DNA from: JBHHZJ01 sp046758005
GTDB lineage: Bacteria; Pseudomonadota; Alphaproteobacteria; Kiloniellales; J153
Direction of reading: 5' to 3'
Assembly: GCA_046758005.1 (NCBI GenBank)
Contig: JBHHZJ010000076.1
Location: forward strand, 1 to 17,237
DNA: 17,237 nt
In this document: positions 1 to 7,584 of the stretch, in pieces
How positions within the stretch are numbered: position 1 is the first letter of the stretch
Layout: every line of letters begins with the position of its first letter
Notes under the pieces: model-generated
Told to the model about the DNA's origin: nothing
Seen by the model: the letters and a program-made list of their open reading frames with translations, nothing else
Databases searched by the model: none
Program-made: the position numbers and the translations under genes

Positions 1-304
1 TTCCAGCACACCGGGCTCCATGAAGCGGTGCGGCGGAAACGCCGCGTTTGCGGGACGTTTGGCCGGGACACTGCCGGCAACCGTGGCCGGGAGACGGACG
101 AATTCGGGATTTCCGGGCCAACTCCGCCGAGCGTCTCTGGCGGCGGTTTTCGAGCACCATAACTTTTCGTCCGATTTGTGCGGTGCGCGGGTTGATCGAT
201 CAGGCGAAGCCCAGAGCCCGGCGCTGCTCCGTCCATGACACGGGGAGATCGCGTATCCGTTTCAGCCGTTTTTCGGTGCCGGTTCATTTTGAAAAAGACA
301 TGCG
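1..304. other. Left edge without a convincing gene
   Basis: No reading frame here has family-like sequence or a good ribosome binding site. The open frames on the plus strand are rich in Arg, Ala and Gly and look like chance frames in GC-rich DNA. On the minus strand a stop-to-stop stretch of 27 codons (203-283) ends in WTEQRRALGFA before TGA at 200-202. It looks somewhat protein-like and could be the tail of a lost gene, but I do not recognise it. No clear stem-loop with a T run was found to end the leftward operon. Confidence 0.5.
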
Positions 305-976
305 CTATGCCGTCAGGAAACCCCGCAGCTCGTCGAGCGAGACGACGTGGCAGTAGATCATGTTGATGATCTCGAGCTCCTTGTCGTGAAGCTCGTCGGT
401 GCCCGCCGCGCAGCAGTCCTCGATGACGATCACGTTGAAGCTCTCGTCGACCAGGCTCCGGACGGTCGAGGAGACGCATTGATCGGTGAAGATACCGGCG
501 ACGACCACGTTCCTGATCCCCATGTTATGGAGGATCAGCCGCAGATTCGTGCCCGTCAGCGCACTATCCGTGGTCTTGCAGACGACGATCTCGTCGTCGC
601 GCGGCGCGAGTTCGGGCACGAACTGCGATTCCTCGGTGTCCTTCGGCATGAGGAGATAGTTCCAGCCCGGCTTTTTCTGGCTGAGCGAGCGATCGCGCCC
701 GTCCTTCTTGAGGCAGGCGATGCGGGCGAACACGACCTCGACGCCGCGGCCCCGGAACAATTCGAGCAGCTTCCTCGTGTTGGGAATGACCGTCGCGTTC
801 ATGCGCGCGAGGAACGGCTCCCACCGTTCCCGCTCCGCCGGGTCCTTGGGGGGAACCACATAGGTGTTCTGAATGTCGATGACCAGAAGCGCGGTTTCAT
901 CCTGCTTGAGAACGATATCCTCGGGCTCGGGCGCGCCGTGATAATAGAAGGAGCGATATTTCGTTTTCCAAGTCAA
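305..976 (-). CDS. Isochorismatase-family cysteine hydrolase (probable amidase)
   Basis: A 223-residue cytosolic hydrolase of the isochorismatase/N-carbamoylsarcosine amidohydrolase family. The expected catalytic triad is visible: Asp34 in LVIDIQN, Lys134 in VCKTTDSAL, and nucleophile Cys167 in GIFTDQCVSST. The Ile-Phe-Thr just before the Cys region fits the strand carrying the family's cis-peptide. Members with this triad usually hydrolyse a C-N bond in a small amide or carbamoyl compound (N-carbamoylsarcosine, maleamate, ureidoacrylate, nicotinamide and others). Those lacking the Cys are true isochorismatases, so an amidase is favoured. The start is TTG at 976, supported by AAAGGGGA at 983-990, six bases upstream; no ATG occurs in frame until residue 59. 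It is the last gene of the leftward unit, 58 bp after livM, so it is probably co-expressed with the importer and may act on the imported compound. The exact substrate is unknown. Confidence 0.88.
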   Translation of the reverse strand: MTWKTKYRSFYYHGAPEPEDIVLKQDETALLVIDIQNTYVVPPKDPAERERWEPFLARMNATVIPNTRKLLELFRGRGVEVVFARIACLKKDGRDRSLSQKKPGWNYLLMPKDTEESQFVPELAPRDDEIVVCKTTDSALTGTNLRLILHNMGIRNVVVAGIFTDQCVSSTVRSLVDESFNVIVIEDCCAAGTDELHDKELEIINMIYCHVVSLDELRGFLTA

Positions 977-982
977 AGCCGG

Positions 983-990
983 TCCCCTTT
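983..990 (-). promoter_or_regulatory. Ribosome binding site deciding a TTG start
   Basis: On the minus strand the bases read AAAGGGGA and lie six bases before the TTG at 976. An ATG slightly upstream, at the A of this motif's own region, opens only a six-codon frame (MKGDRL, then stop) and is not the gene start. Confidence 0.6.
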
Positions 991-1034
991 CATCTCAATG
1001 TTTCGAGCGTTCGATTGGTCGGTTTCGCCGCCGG

Positions 1035-2063
1035 TCACCGGGCGCGAAAAAATCGCCTGAACCTGGGGAGCGCGGCGATTTCGTAATGGCCGATGAGCCC
1101 GCCCGGGCGAATGATCAGGAAGCCGATCATGGCGCAGGCGAGAACCACCTCGGTCAGACCGACGAGGGGCTTGGGAAAGAGCTCGGCGATGTTGATCGCG
1201 TTTTCCAGCGCGCGCAGCCCCTCGAACGCGGCGGTCACCGCGAAGGTCCCGAGAACGGCCCCGGAAACCGTGGCCGCACCGCCGATCACGAGCATCCCGA
1301 GAATGACGAAGGTCTCCCTCAGATAAAAGGCCGAGGGCGAAAACGAGGTGATGAAATGCGCCCAGACCGCGCCGGCCATGCCCGCCATGAACGCGCTCAA
1401 GACGAAGCCCTGCCAGCGCAGACGCGAGATGTCGGCGCCGATCGCGCCCGCCGCGACCTCGTCGTCGCGAACCGCGCGCAACAGGATGCCGGCGCGCGAC
1501 TCCTTGAACAGCATCGCCACCACGATCATGACGATCGCCACGGCGGCGGACGAATAGATGGTCGTCCCGCCCTGGACGCCGAAAAGGGTTCGCGGCCCGT
1601 TGGTCACCTCGTTCCAATGGACCATGATCGTGTGAAGAACGACGAGAAGCGCGAAGGAGGTGATCACCGCCGCCGCGTCCGACAGCCGCATCAAGGGGTA
1701 GGAAACGGCCGCAGCGACCAGCGCGGCGACGAGACCGCCGACGATCATGCCCTCGAAGGGCGTGATCTCGATGGCCCGGATCACCGGGTAGAGATCGGGC
1801 AGCGCCATCGACTTCATATGCATCGGCATGGAGAGAACCCCGGAGGTATAGGCGCCGATCCCCATGAAGCCGATATGGGCGAACGACAGGATGCCGGAAT
1901 TGCCCATGAAGACCTGCAACCCGAGAACCAGGATCAGGTTGATGAACAACGTCGTCGCGATCCGGTCGCCCAGGCGCCCGCCGACGATGTCCGCGAACCC
2001 CACGACGACCAGCACCGGCAGCACGAGCAGGACCAATGATACGAACATCTTCGAGCGGAACAT
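1035..2063 (-). CDS. livM: Branched-chain amino acid-type ABC transporter permease, LivM family
   Basis: A 342-residue inner-membrane permease. Hydrophobic segments run through the whole length, starting with residues 7-24. The family motif SFAHIGFMGIGAYTSG lies at about 60-75 and matches the S-F-G/A-H-x-x-F-x-G-I-G-A-Y pattern of LivM. The cytoplasmic coupling loop that contacts the ATPase is at about 195-231 (RAVRDDEVAAGAIGAD, then a hydrophobic stretch). The C-terminus has FLIIRPGGLIG, as usual for this family. Length is normal. It pairs with LivH to form the translocation path of a periplasmic-binding-protein-dependent importer. The gene starts with ATG, 16 bp after the livH stop. The family imports amino acids, but also urea, amides and various aromatic or heterocyclic carboxylates, so the name does not prove the substrate. 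Confidence 0.93.
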   Translation of the reverse strand: MFRSKMFVSLVLLVLPVLVVVGFADIVGGRLGDRIATTLFINLILVLGLQVFMGNSGILSFAHIGFMGIGAYTSGVLSMPMHMKSMALPDLYPVIRAIEITPFEGMIVGGLVAALVAAAVSYPLMRLSDAAAVITSFALLVVLHTIMVHWNEVTNGPRTLFGVQGGTTIYSSAAVAIVMIVVAMLFKESRAGILLRAVRDDEVAAGAIGADISRLRWQGFVLSAFMAGMAGAVWAHFITSFSPSAFYLRETFVILGMLVIGGAATVSGAVLGTFAVTAAFEGLRALENAINIAELFPKPLVGLTEVVLACAMIGFLIIRPGGLIGHYEIAALPRFRRFFRAR

Positions 2064-2079
2064 TTCTCGTCGCCTTTGC

Positions 2080-2973
2080 TTACGTTCTCTGGCCGGTCGC
2101 GGGCCCGCGCACCAGGCCCTGCGGCCGCAGCAGAAGAATCACGATGACCAGCGAAAAGGTGAACGCGTCCCTGAATTGCAGCAGGTTCTGGGGCAGCAGA
2201 TAGTTGAGGGAGACGTTGATCAGGGCCAGGAGAAACCCGCCGACGACGGCGCCGACCAGGCTGCGCATGCCGCCGATCACCGTGGCGATGAAGGCGACCA
2301 GCAATGGCTCGAGGCCGATGCCCGGGACCACCGATCCGATCCGCCCGAGCCAGAAGATCGCGACGATCCCGGCGAACAGGCCGCTGATCGCGAACGCGAC
2401 GCTGATGATCAGGTTGGCGGGTACCCCCAGCATCCGCGCCATGGTGAACTGCGATGCGGCCGCCCGAAGCGCGATGCCCAACACGGTCCGCTTCAGGATC
2501 AGCGCGAACACCGCGAGCAGCAGAATGGCACAGACGATCGTCAACAGGTTGCGAAGCGGAACGACGACCCCGGCGATCTCGATCGTGCGCGTGAAGATGT
2601 CGGGCAATGGAACGGTCCGCGCCCGCGGCGAAATGAAAAGCAGCGCCGCGTTTTGCAGGAGTGTGCTGAAGGCGAACGACGTGATGAGGACCGCCGTGAC
2701 CGACTTTTCCCGGACCGGGCGAAACGCCACCAGCTCCGTCGCCATGCCCGTCAGGATCGCCATGAAAACCGCGATCGCGGCCATGACCAGCCAGGGAAAC
2801 GGCGAGCCGTTCAAGAGAAAGAGCGTGTAGCCCGCGACCATGATGAGCTCGCCATAGGCGAAGTTCACCAGCTTCAAGATCCCGTAGACGATCACGAGCC
2901 CCAAGGCCATCAGCGCGTAAAGGCTGCCGAGGCTCAGCGCATCGATGGTAAACTGGATGACGGTCCCTAACAT
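2080..2973 (-). CDS. livH: Branched-chain amino acid-type ABC transporter permease, LivH family
   Basis: A 297-residue inner-membrane permease, partner of LivM. The N-terminus (IDALSLGSLYALMALGLVIVYGI) and the following NFAYGELIMVAGY are hallmark LivH sequence, close to the common NFAHGELYMLGAY. The ATPase-coupling loop is near residues 165-200 (ALRAAASQFTMARMLGV, then a hydrophobic segment). The end LLLRPQGLV is typical. The open frame continues upstream to 3105, but that would overlap livF by more than 100 bases and add a non-hydrophobic, family-unlike extension. ATG at 2973 gives the normal family start and leaves a 23-bp gap after livF. Confidence 0.93.
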   Translation of the reverse strand: MLGTVIQFTIDALSLGSLYALMALGLVIVYGILKLVNFAYGELIMVAGYTLFLLNGSPFPWLVMAAIAVFMAILTGMATELVAFRPVREKSVTAVLITSFAFSTLLQNAALLFISPRARTVPLPDIFTRTIEIAGVVVPLRNLLTIVCAILLLAVFALILKRTVLGIALRAAASQFTMARMLGVPANLIISVAFAISGLFAGIVAIFWLGRIGSVVPGIGLEPLLVAFIATVIGGMRSLVGAVVGGFLLALINVSLNYLLPQNLLQFRDAFTFSLVIVILLLRPQGLVRGPATGQRT

Positions 2974-2996
2974 TCGCCCCGAATCTCCAAGGTCGG

Positions 2997-3704
2997 CTAT
3001 TTGCCGAGATAGATCGCTTCCAAGTTCGTATTCGACGTGATTTCGGACGCCGATCCCGACGCCGCCACCTCGCCGAGCGAAAAGACGTAGACCCGGTCGG
3101 CGCATTTGAGCGCCTGCGCCGCGTTCTGCTCGACGAGGAGAATGGTCAGGCCCCGCTCCCGCAGCTTTTCGATCAGCCCGAAAATCAGCTCGATGATCGT
3201 CGGCGCGAGCCCAAGAGACGGCTCGTCGAGAAGAAGGATCTTGGGATCGGACACCAGCGCGCGGGCGATCACCAACTGCTGCTGCTCGCCGCCGGAGAGG
3301 GTTCCGGCGGCCTGGTCCGCCCGCTCCCCGAGAACCGTGAACAGATCCATCACCTCTTCGATGGCGGCGGCAGTGCGCCGCTTGTCGCGACGGTGGATGA
3401 AAGCGCCGAGGCGCAGGTTCTCGGTCACCGTCAAGTCCGGAAAGACGTTCCGCGTCTCCGGAACCATCGCGATCCCCTTGCGGACGATTCTCTCGGGCGT
3501 AAGCGAGGTGACGTCATCGTCCTCCAGGAAGATCCGGCCGACGGCGGCCTTGAGTGCCCCGGCGATGGCGAGAAGGGTCGACGACTTCCCGGCCCCGTTG
3601 GCGCCCAGGATCGCCACCAATTCGCCTCGGCGAACCTCGAGATCGACGCCCTTCACAGCCGCGATGGCGCCGTAGCGGACCTGGAGATTTTCAACCCGTA
3701 GCAC
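2997..3704 (-). CDS. livF: ABC transporter ATP-binding protein, LivF family
   Basis: A 235-residue cytoplasmic ATPase of the Liv importer, of normal length. Walker A is GANGAGKSS at about 34-42, the signature is LSGGEQQ at 136-142, and Walker B is ILLLDE at 156-161 followed by the D-loop region SLGLAP. The switch region reads ILLVEQN, with Gln in place of the His found in LivG; this is the usual LivF feature. The start is GTG at 3704, overlapping the end of livG by 14 bases, so translation is probably coupled. It would form a heterodimer with LivG. Confidence 0.94.
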   Translation of the reverse strand: MLRVENLQVRYGAIAAVKGVDLEVRRGELVAILGANGAGKSSTLLAIAGALKAAVGRIFLEDDDVTSLTPERIVRKGIAMVPETRNVFPDLTVTENLRLGAFIHRRDKRRTAAAIEEVMDLFTVLGERADQAAGTLSGGEQQQLVIARALVSDPKILLLDEPSLGLAPTIIELIFGLIEKLRERGLTILLVEQNAAQALKCADRVYVFSLGEVAASGSASEITSNTNLEAIYLGK

Positions 3705-4443
3705 GGTCTGCTCCCGTGCCGGCGTCCGATCCGAGATAGGCTTCGATCACGGTGGGAAGATTGCGGACGGTCTCGACATCGCCCTCGCCGATGGTCGCGC
3801 CCGAAGCAAGGACGTGAAGGCGGTTGCAAAGACGCATGATCAGCGACATGTCGTGGTCGATGATCAGCAAGCCGAGCCCGCGATCGGACGGAAGGTTGGC
3901 GAGAATCTTGAGCAGGGTCTCGCTCTCCACCTCGTTCATCCCGGCGGCGGGCTCGTCGAGCAGCAGATAGCGCGGCTCGCCGGCGAGGGCGCGCGCGACC
4001 TCGACGCGCCGCTTGTCGCCATAATTCAGGGTGCTGGTAAGTTCGTCGGCGAAATCCTGCAGGCCGAACTCCCCGAGCAGTTCCCGCGCCCGTTGCCCGG
4101 CCTTGCGGCGCGACAGCCCATGGGTCAGCGCCGCCGTCTCGACGTTCTCGGCGACGGTCAGGTTGTTGAACAGGCGGACGATCTGGAACGAGCGCGCGAC
4201 GCCGCGAAGCGCGATCTTGCGTGGCGCAAGGCCGGTGATGTCCTCGCCATCACAGGTGACCCGGCCGGCGACCGGCTGGACTTGCCCGGTGAATACGTTG
4301 ACGAGGGTCGTCTTGCCGGAACCGTTCGGCCCGATCAAGCCGACAATCTCGCCGATTGAAATCGCGAGCGAGACATTGTCCAATGCCCGAAGGCTGTCGA
4401 ATTCGACCGACACGCCAATCGCGTTTAACGAAGAAGCCGTCAT
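3691..4443 (-). CDS. livG: ABC transporter ATP-binding protein, LivG family
   Basis: A 250-residue cytoplasmic ATPase. Walker A is GPNGSGKTT at 38-46, the signature is LNYGDKRR at about 139-146 (LivG proteins often have a divergent L-x-Y-G in place of LSGGQ), Walker B is LLLDEP at about 160-165, and the switch His is H197 in IIDHDM. RSFQIVRLFNNLTVAENV is typical of LivG. The C-terminus carries the VIEAYLG motif seen in LivG. ATG at 4443 is used. The ribosome binding site before it is weak, and 112 bp separate it from the binding-protein stop, so some separate control is possible, although no terminator hairpin with a T run was seen in the gap. Confidence 0.93.
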   Translation of the reverse strand: MTASSLNAIGVSVEFDSLRALDNVSLAISIGEIVGLIGPNGSGKTTLVNVFTGQVQPVAGRVTCDGEDITGLAPRKIALRGVARSFQIVRLFNNLTVAENVETAALTHGLSRRKAGQRARELLGEFGLQDFADELTSTLNYGDKRRVEVARALAGEPRYLLLDEPAAGMNEVESETLLKILANLPSDRGLGLLIIDHDMSLIMRLCNRLHVLASGATIGEGDVETVRNLPTVIEAYLGSDAGTGADRATG

Positions 4444-4555
4444 CCAAGCTGCCGATCCCTGGATACAAAATCACCCGCGCGGACGCGCAAGAATAGCCGA
4501 CCGGAGACGCCAACGACGAATCATCGCCGCGCCTCCGGCCGGCCAGGGCCCGATA

Positions 4556-5758
4556 TCAGGGAGCGGGCGGGTTCTTCGGCCGCCGCCAACCGAGGAACGA
4601 GGGCTTGCCCTTCGACAGCGCCACCAATGCGGCGGCCTTGTCGGGGGCGTGTCCCTCCTTCGCGGAGCGGTACGAGAGCTTGCCGGTCAGAAGATTGAAC
4701 TCGTTCGTCTCGAGCGCCTTCGCCACTGCCGCGCCGTCGGTCGTGCCGGCGATTTTGACCGCCGACGCCATGAGCATGATCGTGTCCCAGCCCGTGGCGA
4801 CGAATGCGGTGTCCGGGGCGGTGCCATACATTTCCTTGTACTTCTCGAGGAACTTCGGCATGTCGGGATTCGCCTCGGGGCCCATCCAGGTGTGGGTGAC
4901 GAAATCGATATTGTTCCCGAACTTCTCGCCGAGCGCGTCGAACAGGCCGGGATCGTCATAGGAATCGCCGCCCATGATCGGGGTATCGAAACCGACCTCG
5001 CGCAGGGAGCGGATGATGGTTCCGAGATCGGGCATATACGACGAGATGAAGATAACGTCGGGCTTGGTCTTGAGCGCCCGGATGCGCGCCAACTGGGCCG
5101 AGAAGTCCTGATCGCCCTGGGTGTAGGTGTCTTCGGCGATCACGTTCCCGCCGATCGCCTTGAAGTGGGCGATGAAATACTTGCTGAGGCTCTTGGTGTA
5201 GGCGATGAACTGGTCGGTGACGACATAGGCGTTCTTCCAGCCGCGCTCGTTGAACGCGTATTCGGCCGCCGTTGCGCCCATGGTCGTGTTCCACATCGAC
5301 AAGGTGAACTGCTTGTCGCCGAGCGACCAGGAACTGTAAAGCGGGTCCGACGCGCAGGTCGAAATGCCGACGATCCCGGACTTCTGCGCCTCGCGGCTCG
5401 CGGGGCCGCCGAAGTCGAAATCACAGGGCGCGACGATCAGCTTGGCCCCCCGTCCGATCAGGTCGACGACCACGTTCCCGACGGTGACGGGATCGCTCTT
5501 GCCGTCGAGGTTGATGAACTTGACCTTCTTCCCCAGAAGGCCACCGGCGTCGTTGAGAGCCTTCACGGCCACCTTCGCGCCCCTGAGGCCGGGCTCGTCG
5601 AGCGGAGCCTGAACGCCGGTCAGGCTGAGCGCGCCGCCGATGAGGATTTCTTCCGCCGCGAGAGTAGCCCGGGGCACGGTCGAGACCCCAAGGAACAGGC
5701 CCACGGCCGTCAATGTCCCGGCCGCGGCTTGGATCCATCGGACCGATTTCTGCAACAT
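4556..5758 (-). CDS. Periplasmic substrate-binding protein of the Liv-type ABC importer
   Basis: A 400-residue secreted binding protein of the type 1 periplasmic-binding fold (LivJ/LivK-like). The start chosen is ATG at 5758, with GGGAGAA a few bases upstream. The open frame reaches 5845, but the extra residues (QANADPACRHSMGLG...) do not look like a signal. From 5758 the N-terminus is a clear Sec signal: MLQKSVRWIQ, a hydrophobic core to about residue 30, then ATLAAEE with cleavage likely after the Ala pair. No lipobox Cys is present. The mature protein begins EEILIGGALSLTG, the common start of this family, followed by GAKVAVKALNDAGGLLGKKV. It delivers ligand to LivHM. The ligand cannot be read from sequence; clustering with amide-hydrolysing and ring-hydroxylating enzymes favours a nitrogen-containing catabolic substrate over leucine. 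Confidence 0.9.
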   Translation of the reverse strand: MLQKSVRWIQAAAGTLTAVGLFLGVSTVPRATLAAEEILIGGALSLTGVQAPLDEPGLRGAKVAVKALNDAGGLLGKKVKFINLDGKSDPVTVGNVVVDLIGRGAKLIVAPCDFDFGGPASREAQKSGIVGISTCASDPLYSSWSLGDKQFTLSMWNTTMGATAAEYAFNERGWKNAYVVTDQFIAYTKSLSKYFIAHFKAIGGNVIAEDTYTQGDQDFSAQLARIRALKTKPDVIFISSYMPDLGTIIRSLREVGFDTPIMGGDSYDDPGLFDALGEKFGNNIDFVTHTWMGPEANPDMPKFLEKYKEMYGTAPDTAFVATGWDTIMLMASAVKIAGTTDGAAVAKALETNEFNLLTGKLSYRSAKEGHAPDKAAALVALSKGKPSFLGWRRPKNPPAP

Positions 5759-5878
5759 GTCAGTTCTCCCTATGATCTTGATTATCTTGTAGGCCTGCCC
5801 GAGGCCCATGGAATGTCGGCATGCGGGGTCGGCGTTTGCCTGCACCCTCCCCGATGAACCGGCAATACCACCGATTTC

Positions 5879-5906
5879 ATGATATCGAAAGAATTTTAGG
5901 TTTCAA
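5879..5906 (-). promoter_or_regulatory. Predicted promoter of the importer operon with overlapping inverted repeat
   Basis: On the minus strand TTGAAA (5906-5901) and TATCAT (5884-5879) are separated by 16 bases, a good sigma-70-like pair in an AT-rich pocket between the XRE gene and the binding-protein gene. The predicted leader is about 110 bases. The -10 lies within TTTCGATATCATGAAA, where TTTC and GAAA form an inverted repeat around an eight-base centre. This is a plausible operator for the adjacent XRE-cupin regulator. This is prediction from pattern only. Confidence 0.5.
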
Positions 5907-5947
5907 AAAATTTCTGCCGGTGATGCTCGAAATCGGAAAATCCGGGA

Positions 5948-6556
5948 TCAGGCGGGCGCCGCGGAGGAGACGGACACGAGGACCGCGTCGTCGTCGCTTT
6001 TTTTCACGAAGGCGTGCCGCATGAGCGAATCGAAATAAACGCTTTCGCCGGAACTCAGGAATATCGGCGCGTATTCCTCGCAGTGAAACTCGATTTCACC
6101 TTCTATCACAAAGACGAACTCCTCCCCCTCGTGCGTGCTCCAGTCTTCGAGCGGGGGAACCTCGTCCGTTTTGATCCGCATCACCAGCGGAACCATTTTC
6201 TTGGAATTCAGCGCATGGCCATGCACGAAGTAGTCGTAATAGTCGGTCGTGTGCTCGTCTGCGCTGCCCAATTTGTTCACGATCCGCCGGCCGCTGCGGA
6301 TCGGGCGCTCCTCGTCGGGGGAGATCAGGATTTCCACCATGACTCCGAGGCCGCGGGCGACCTTGTACAAGGTATTGAACGAGCCGACCGACTGCTCGTT
6401 CTCGATCTTGCTCAGGGTCGCGATCGAGACGCCGCTCCGTTCGCTGACCTGCTTGAGCGTCATGGACTTGGCCTTGCGGATCGCCCGCGCCCGCCGGCCG
6501 ATATTCGGAACCTCCTCGTCGATGCGGGGGGATCGGCGAACGCGCGCATCAATCAT
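5948..6556 (-). CDS. XRE-family transcriptional regulator with C-terminal cupin domain
   Basis: A 202-residue DNA-binding regulator. Residues 18-72 form an XRE helix-turn-helix: IGRRARAIRKAKSMTLKQVS, then ERSGVSIATLSKIENEQ, with the recognition helix at SIATLSKIE. Residues about 125-197 form a small cupin: THEGEEFVFVIEGEIEF is cupin motif 1 and SGESVYFDSLMRHAF is motif 2, with His142, Glu146 (approximate) and His181 as possible ligand-sensing or metal positions. This architecture is that of PuuR-like regulators that sense small catabolic substrates. It precedes the importer operon on the same strand (189 bp gap holding a promoter) and is divergent from iclR, so it probably controls the importer-amidase unit and itself. 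Repressor or activator cannot be told. Confidence 0.9.
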   Translation of the reverse strand: MIDARVRRSPRIDEEVPNIGRRARAIRKAKSMTLKQVSERSGVSIATLSKIENEQSVGSFNTLYKVARGLGVMVEILISPDEERPIRSGRRIVNKLGSADEHTTDYYDYFVHGHALNSKKMVPLVMRIKTDEVPPLEDWSTHEGEEFVFVIEGEIEFHCEEYAPIFLSSGESVYFDSLMRHAFVKKSDDDAVLVSVSSAAPA

Positions 6557-6604
6557 GCTGCTGGCTTTCCATCTCGGGACCGGACGACAATCGGTGCCAT
6601 CATG

Positions 6605-6632
6605 TTATTACAGCTTCGGGGCCTGCGACAAA
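6605..6632 (-). promoter_or_regulatory. Possible promoter of the XRE-cupin gene
   Basis: On the minus strand TTTGTC (6632-6627) and TAATAA (6610-6605) are separated by 16 bases, giving a leader of roughly 40 bases to the ATG at 6556. The -10 is good, the -35 only fair. Confidence 0.35.
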
Positions 6633-6691
6633 ATTTATCGTTCTCGAAACCGGTGCGCTATCCGGTCAAATCACGCCGGGTGGCGGCGGCC

Positions 6692-6720
6692 TTGCCCGAC
6701 GCCGGGAGACCCGCTATAGA
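6692..6720 (+). promoter_or_regulatory. Predicted promoter of the iclR-hyuAB operon
   Basis: TTGCCC at 6692-6697 and TATAGA at 6715-6720 are separated by exactly 17 bases, a strong sigma-70-like arrangement. Transcription would begin near 6727, about 45 bases before the iclR ATG. The start point falls inside the first copy of the direct repeat described separately, which suits autorepression. Confidence 0.55.
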
Positions 6721-6722
6721 TG

Positions 6723-6755
6723 TCCGAAAAACAGATAAAACTTTCGAAAAACGGA
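6723..6755 (+). promoter_or_regulatory. Candidate IclR operator: two direct repeats 20 bp apart
   Basis: TCCGAAAAACAGA (6723-6735) and TTCGAAAAACGGA (6743-6755) match at 11 of 13 positions. They start 20 bases apart, about two helical turns, so both would face the same side of the DNA. They lie just after the predicted -10 and before the ribosome binding site of iclR, where a bound regulator would block transcription. IclR proteins often bind their own promoters as dimers of dimers. Assignment to this regulator is inference. Confidence 0.45.
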
Positions 6756-6771
6756 ATTACTGAGGCGTGAC

Positions 6772-7584
6772 ATGACCAAAGAGGGTGGAATCCTCGGCCG
6801 CTATGCCGTCGTTCTGGAGGTTCTCGCCGCATCCCCCGACGGCCTTTCCCTGATGGAGGTCATGCGCGCCACGGGATTGCCGAGAGGCACCGTGCACCGG
6901 TTGATCAACGCGCTCTGTGGCGTTGGCTACATCGTGCGGCGCGATGGCCGCAAGATCTACGTGCTGGGTCCTCGTCTGCTTCGCCTGCTGCACATGGGGG
7001 TGGCCCCGACCATGGTGTCTGCGCTGGCGCGGCCGATCCTCGGGGACTTGGCTGCGCGCTTCAAGGAGACCGCGTTCGTGGGCAAGCTGCTCGGCACCGA
7101 AGTGCAGTCGGTGGCGATGGTGATCCCCGACAGCGAGAATCAGACCTATGTCCAGCCGGGACGCGTCATGCCGGTACACGCGGCCGCCTCGGCCAAGGTG
7201 ATCATGGCGTTCCAGGACGACAGCCTGGTCGAGGAAGTGCTGAGCCAGCCGCGCGCCAGGTTCACCGACAGCACCCGTGTCGAGGAGGACGAGGTGCGCG
7301 CCGACCTGGAGCAGGTGCGCCGTCAGGGATTTGCAGTCTGCGACGAAGAGCTGGATCCAGGCGTGTTGAGCTACGCCTGTCCAGTCCACCTGGAAGGGGC
7401 GGGGGTCCTCTACAGCATCGGCATGGTCGGTCTGTCGCAACGGCTCCACAGCCATGCGCCGAACGAGATCATCGCGGCCCTGCGCGCCGCCGCCGAAGAC
7501 TTCTCGAACCGCCTGCCGAGCGGGCTGCGGAGTTCGACCGTCGCCGAAGTCCCGGCGCTCGCGGCGGAACAAGCCAAACGATGA
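6772..7584 (+). CDS. IclR-family transcriptional regulator
   Basis: A 270-residue regulator. Residues about 8-66 are the winged helix-turn-helix (LSLMEVMRATGLPRGTVHRL, then the wing VRRDGRKIYVLG). Residues about 80-245 are the IclR effector-binding domain, recognisable from MPVHAAASAKVIMAF, GFAVCDEELDPGVLSYACPV and the closing IIAALRAAAEDFS. The IclR family usually senses aromatic or small catabolic substrates in the cytoplasm and controls adjacent catabolic genes. The gene starts with ATG at 6772 after TGAGGCGTGAC. Its stop overlaps hyuA by ATGA, so regulator and enzymes share one transcript. With the predicted operator over its own start of transcription, it would set the level of the whole plus-strand operon. 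Confidence 0.93.
   Translation: MTKEGGILGRYAVVLEVLAASPDGLSLMEVMRATGLPRGTVHRLINALCGVGYIVRRDGRKIYVLGPRLLRLLHMGVAPTMVSALARPILGDLAARFKETAFVGKLLGTEVQSVAMVIPDSENQTYVQPGRVMPVHAAASAKVIMAFQDDSLVEEVLSQPRARFTDSTRVEEDEVRADLEQVRRQGFAVCDEELDPGVLSYACPVHLEGAGVLYSIGMVGLSQRLHSHAPNEIIAALRAAAEDFSNRLPSGLRSSTVAEVPALAAEQAKR

Noticed and set aside
2974..3105. Upstream extension of livH
   Set aside because: It would overlap livF heavily and adds a polar, Arg- and Gly-rich segment before the normal first membrane segment.
4444..4555. Possible terminator between the binding-protein gene and livG
   Set aside because: Only short GC-rich palindromes (such as GGCCGGCC) are present, with no T run after them on the transcribed strand.
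5759..5845. Upstream extension of the binding-protein gene
   Set aside because: The signal peptide begins cleanly at the ATG at 5758, which has a good ribosome binding site; the extension would bury it.
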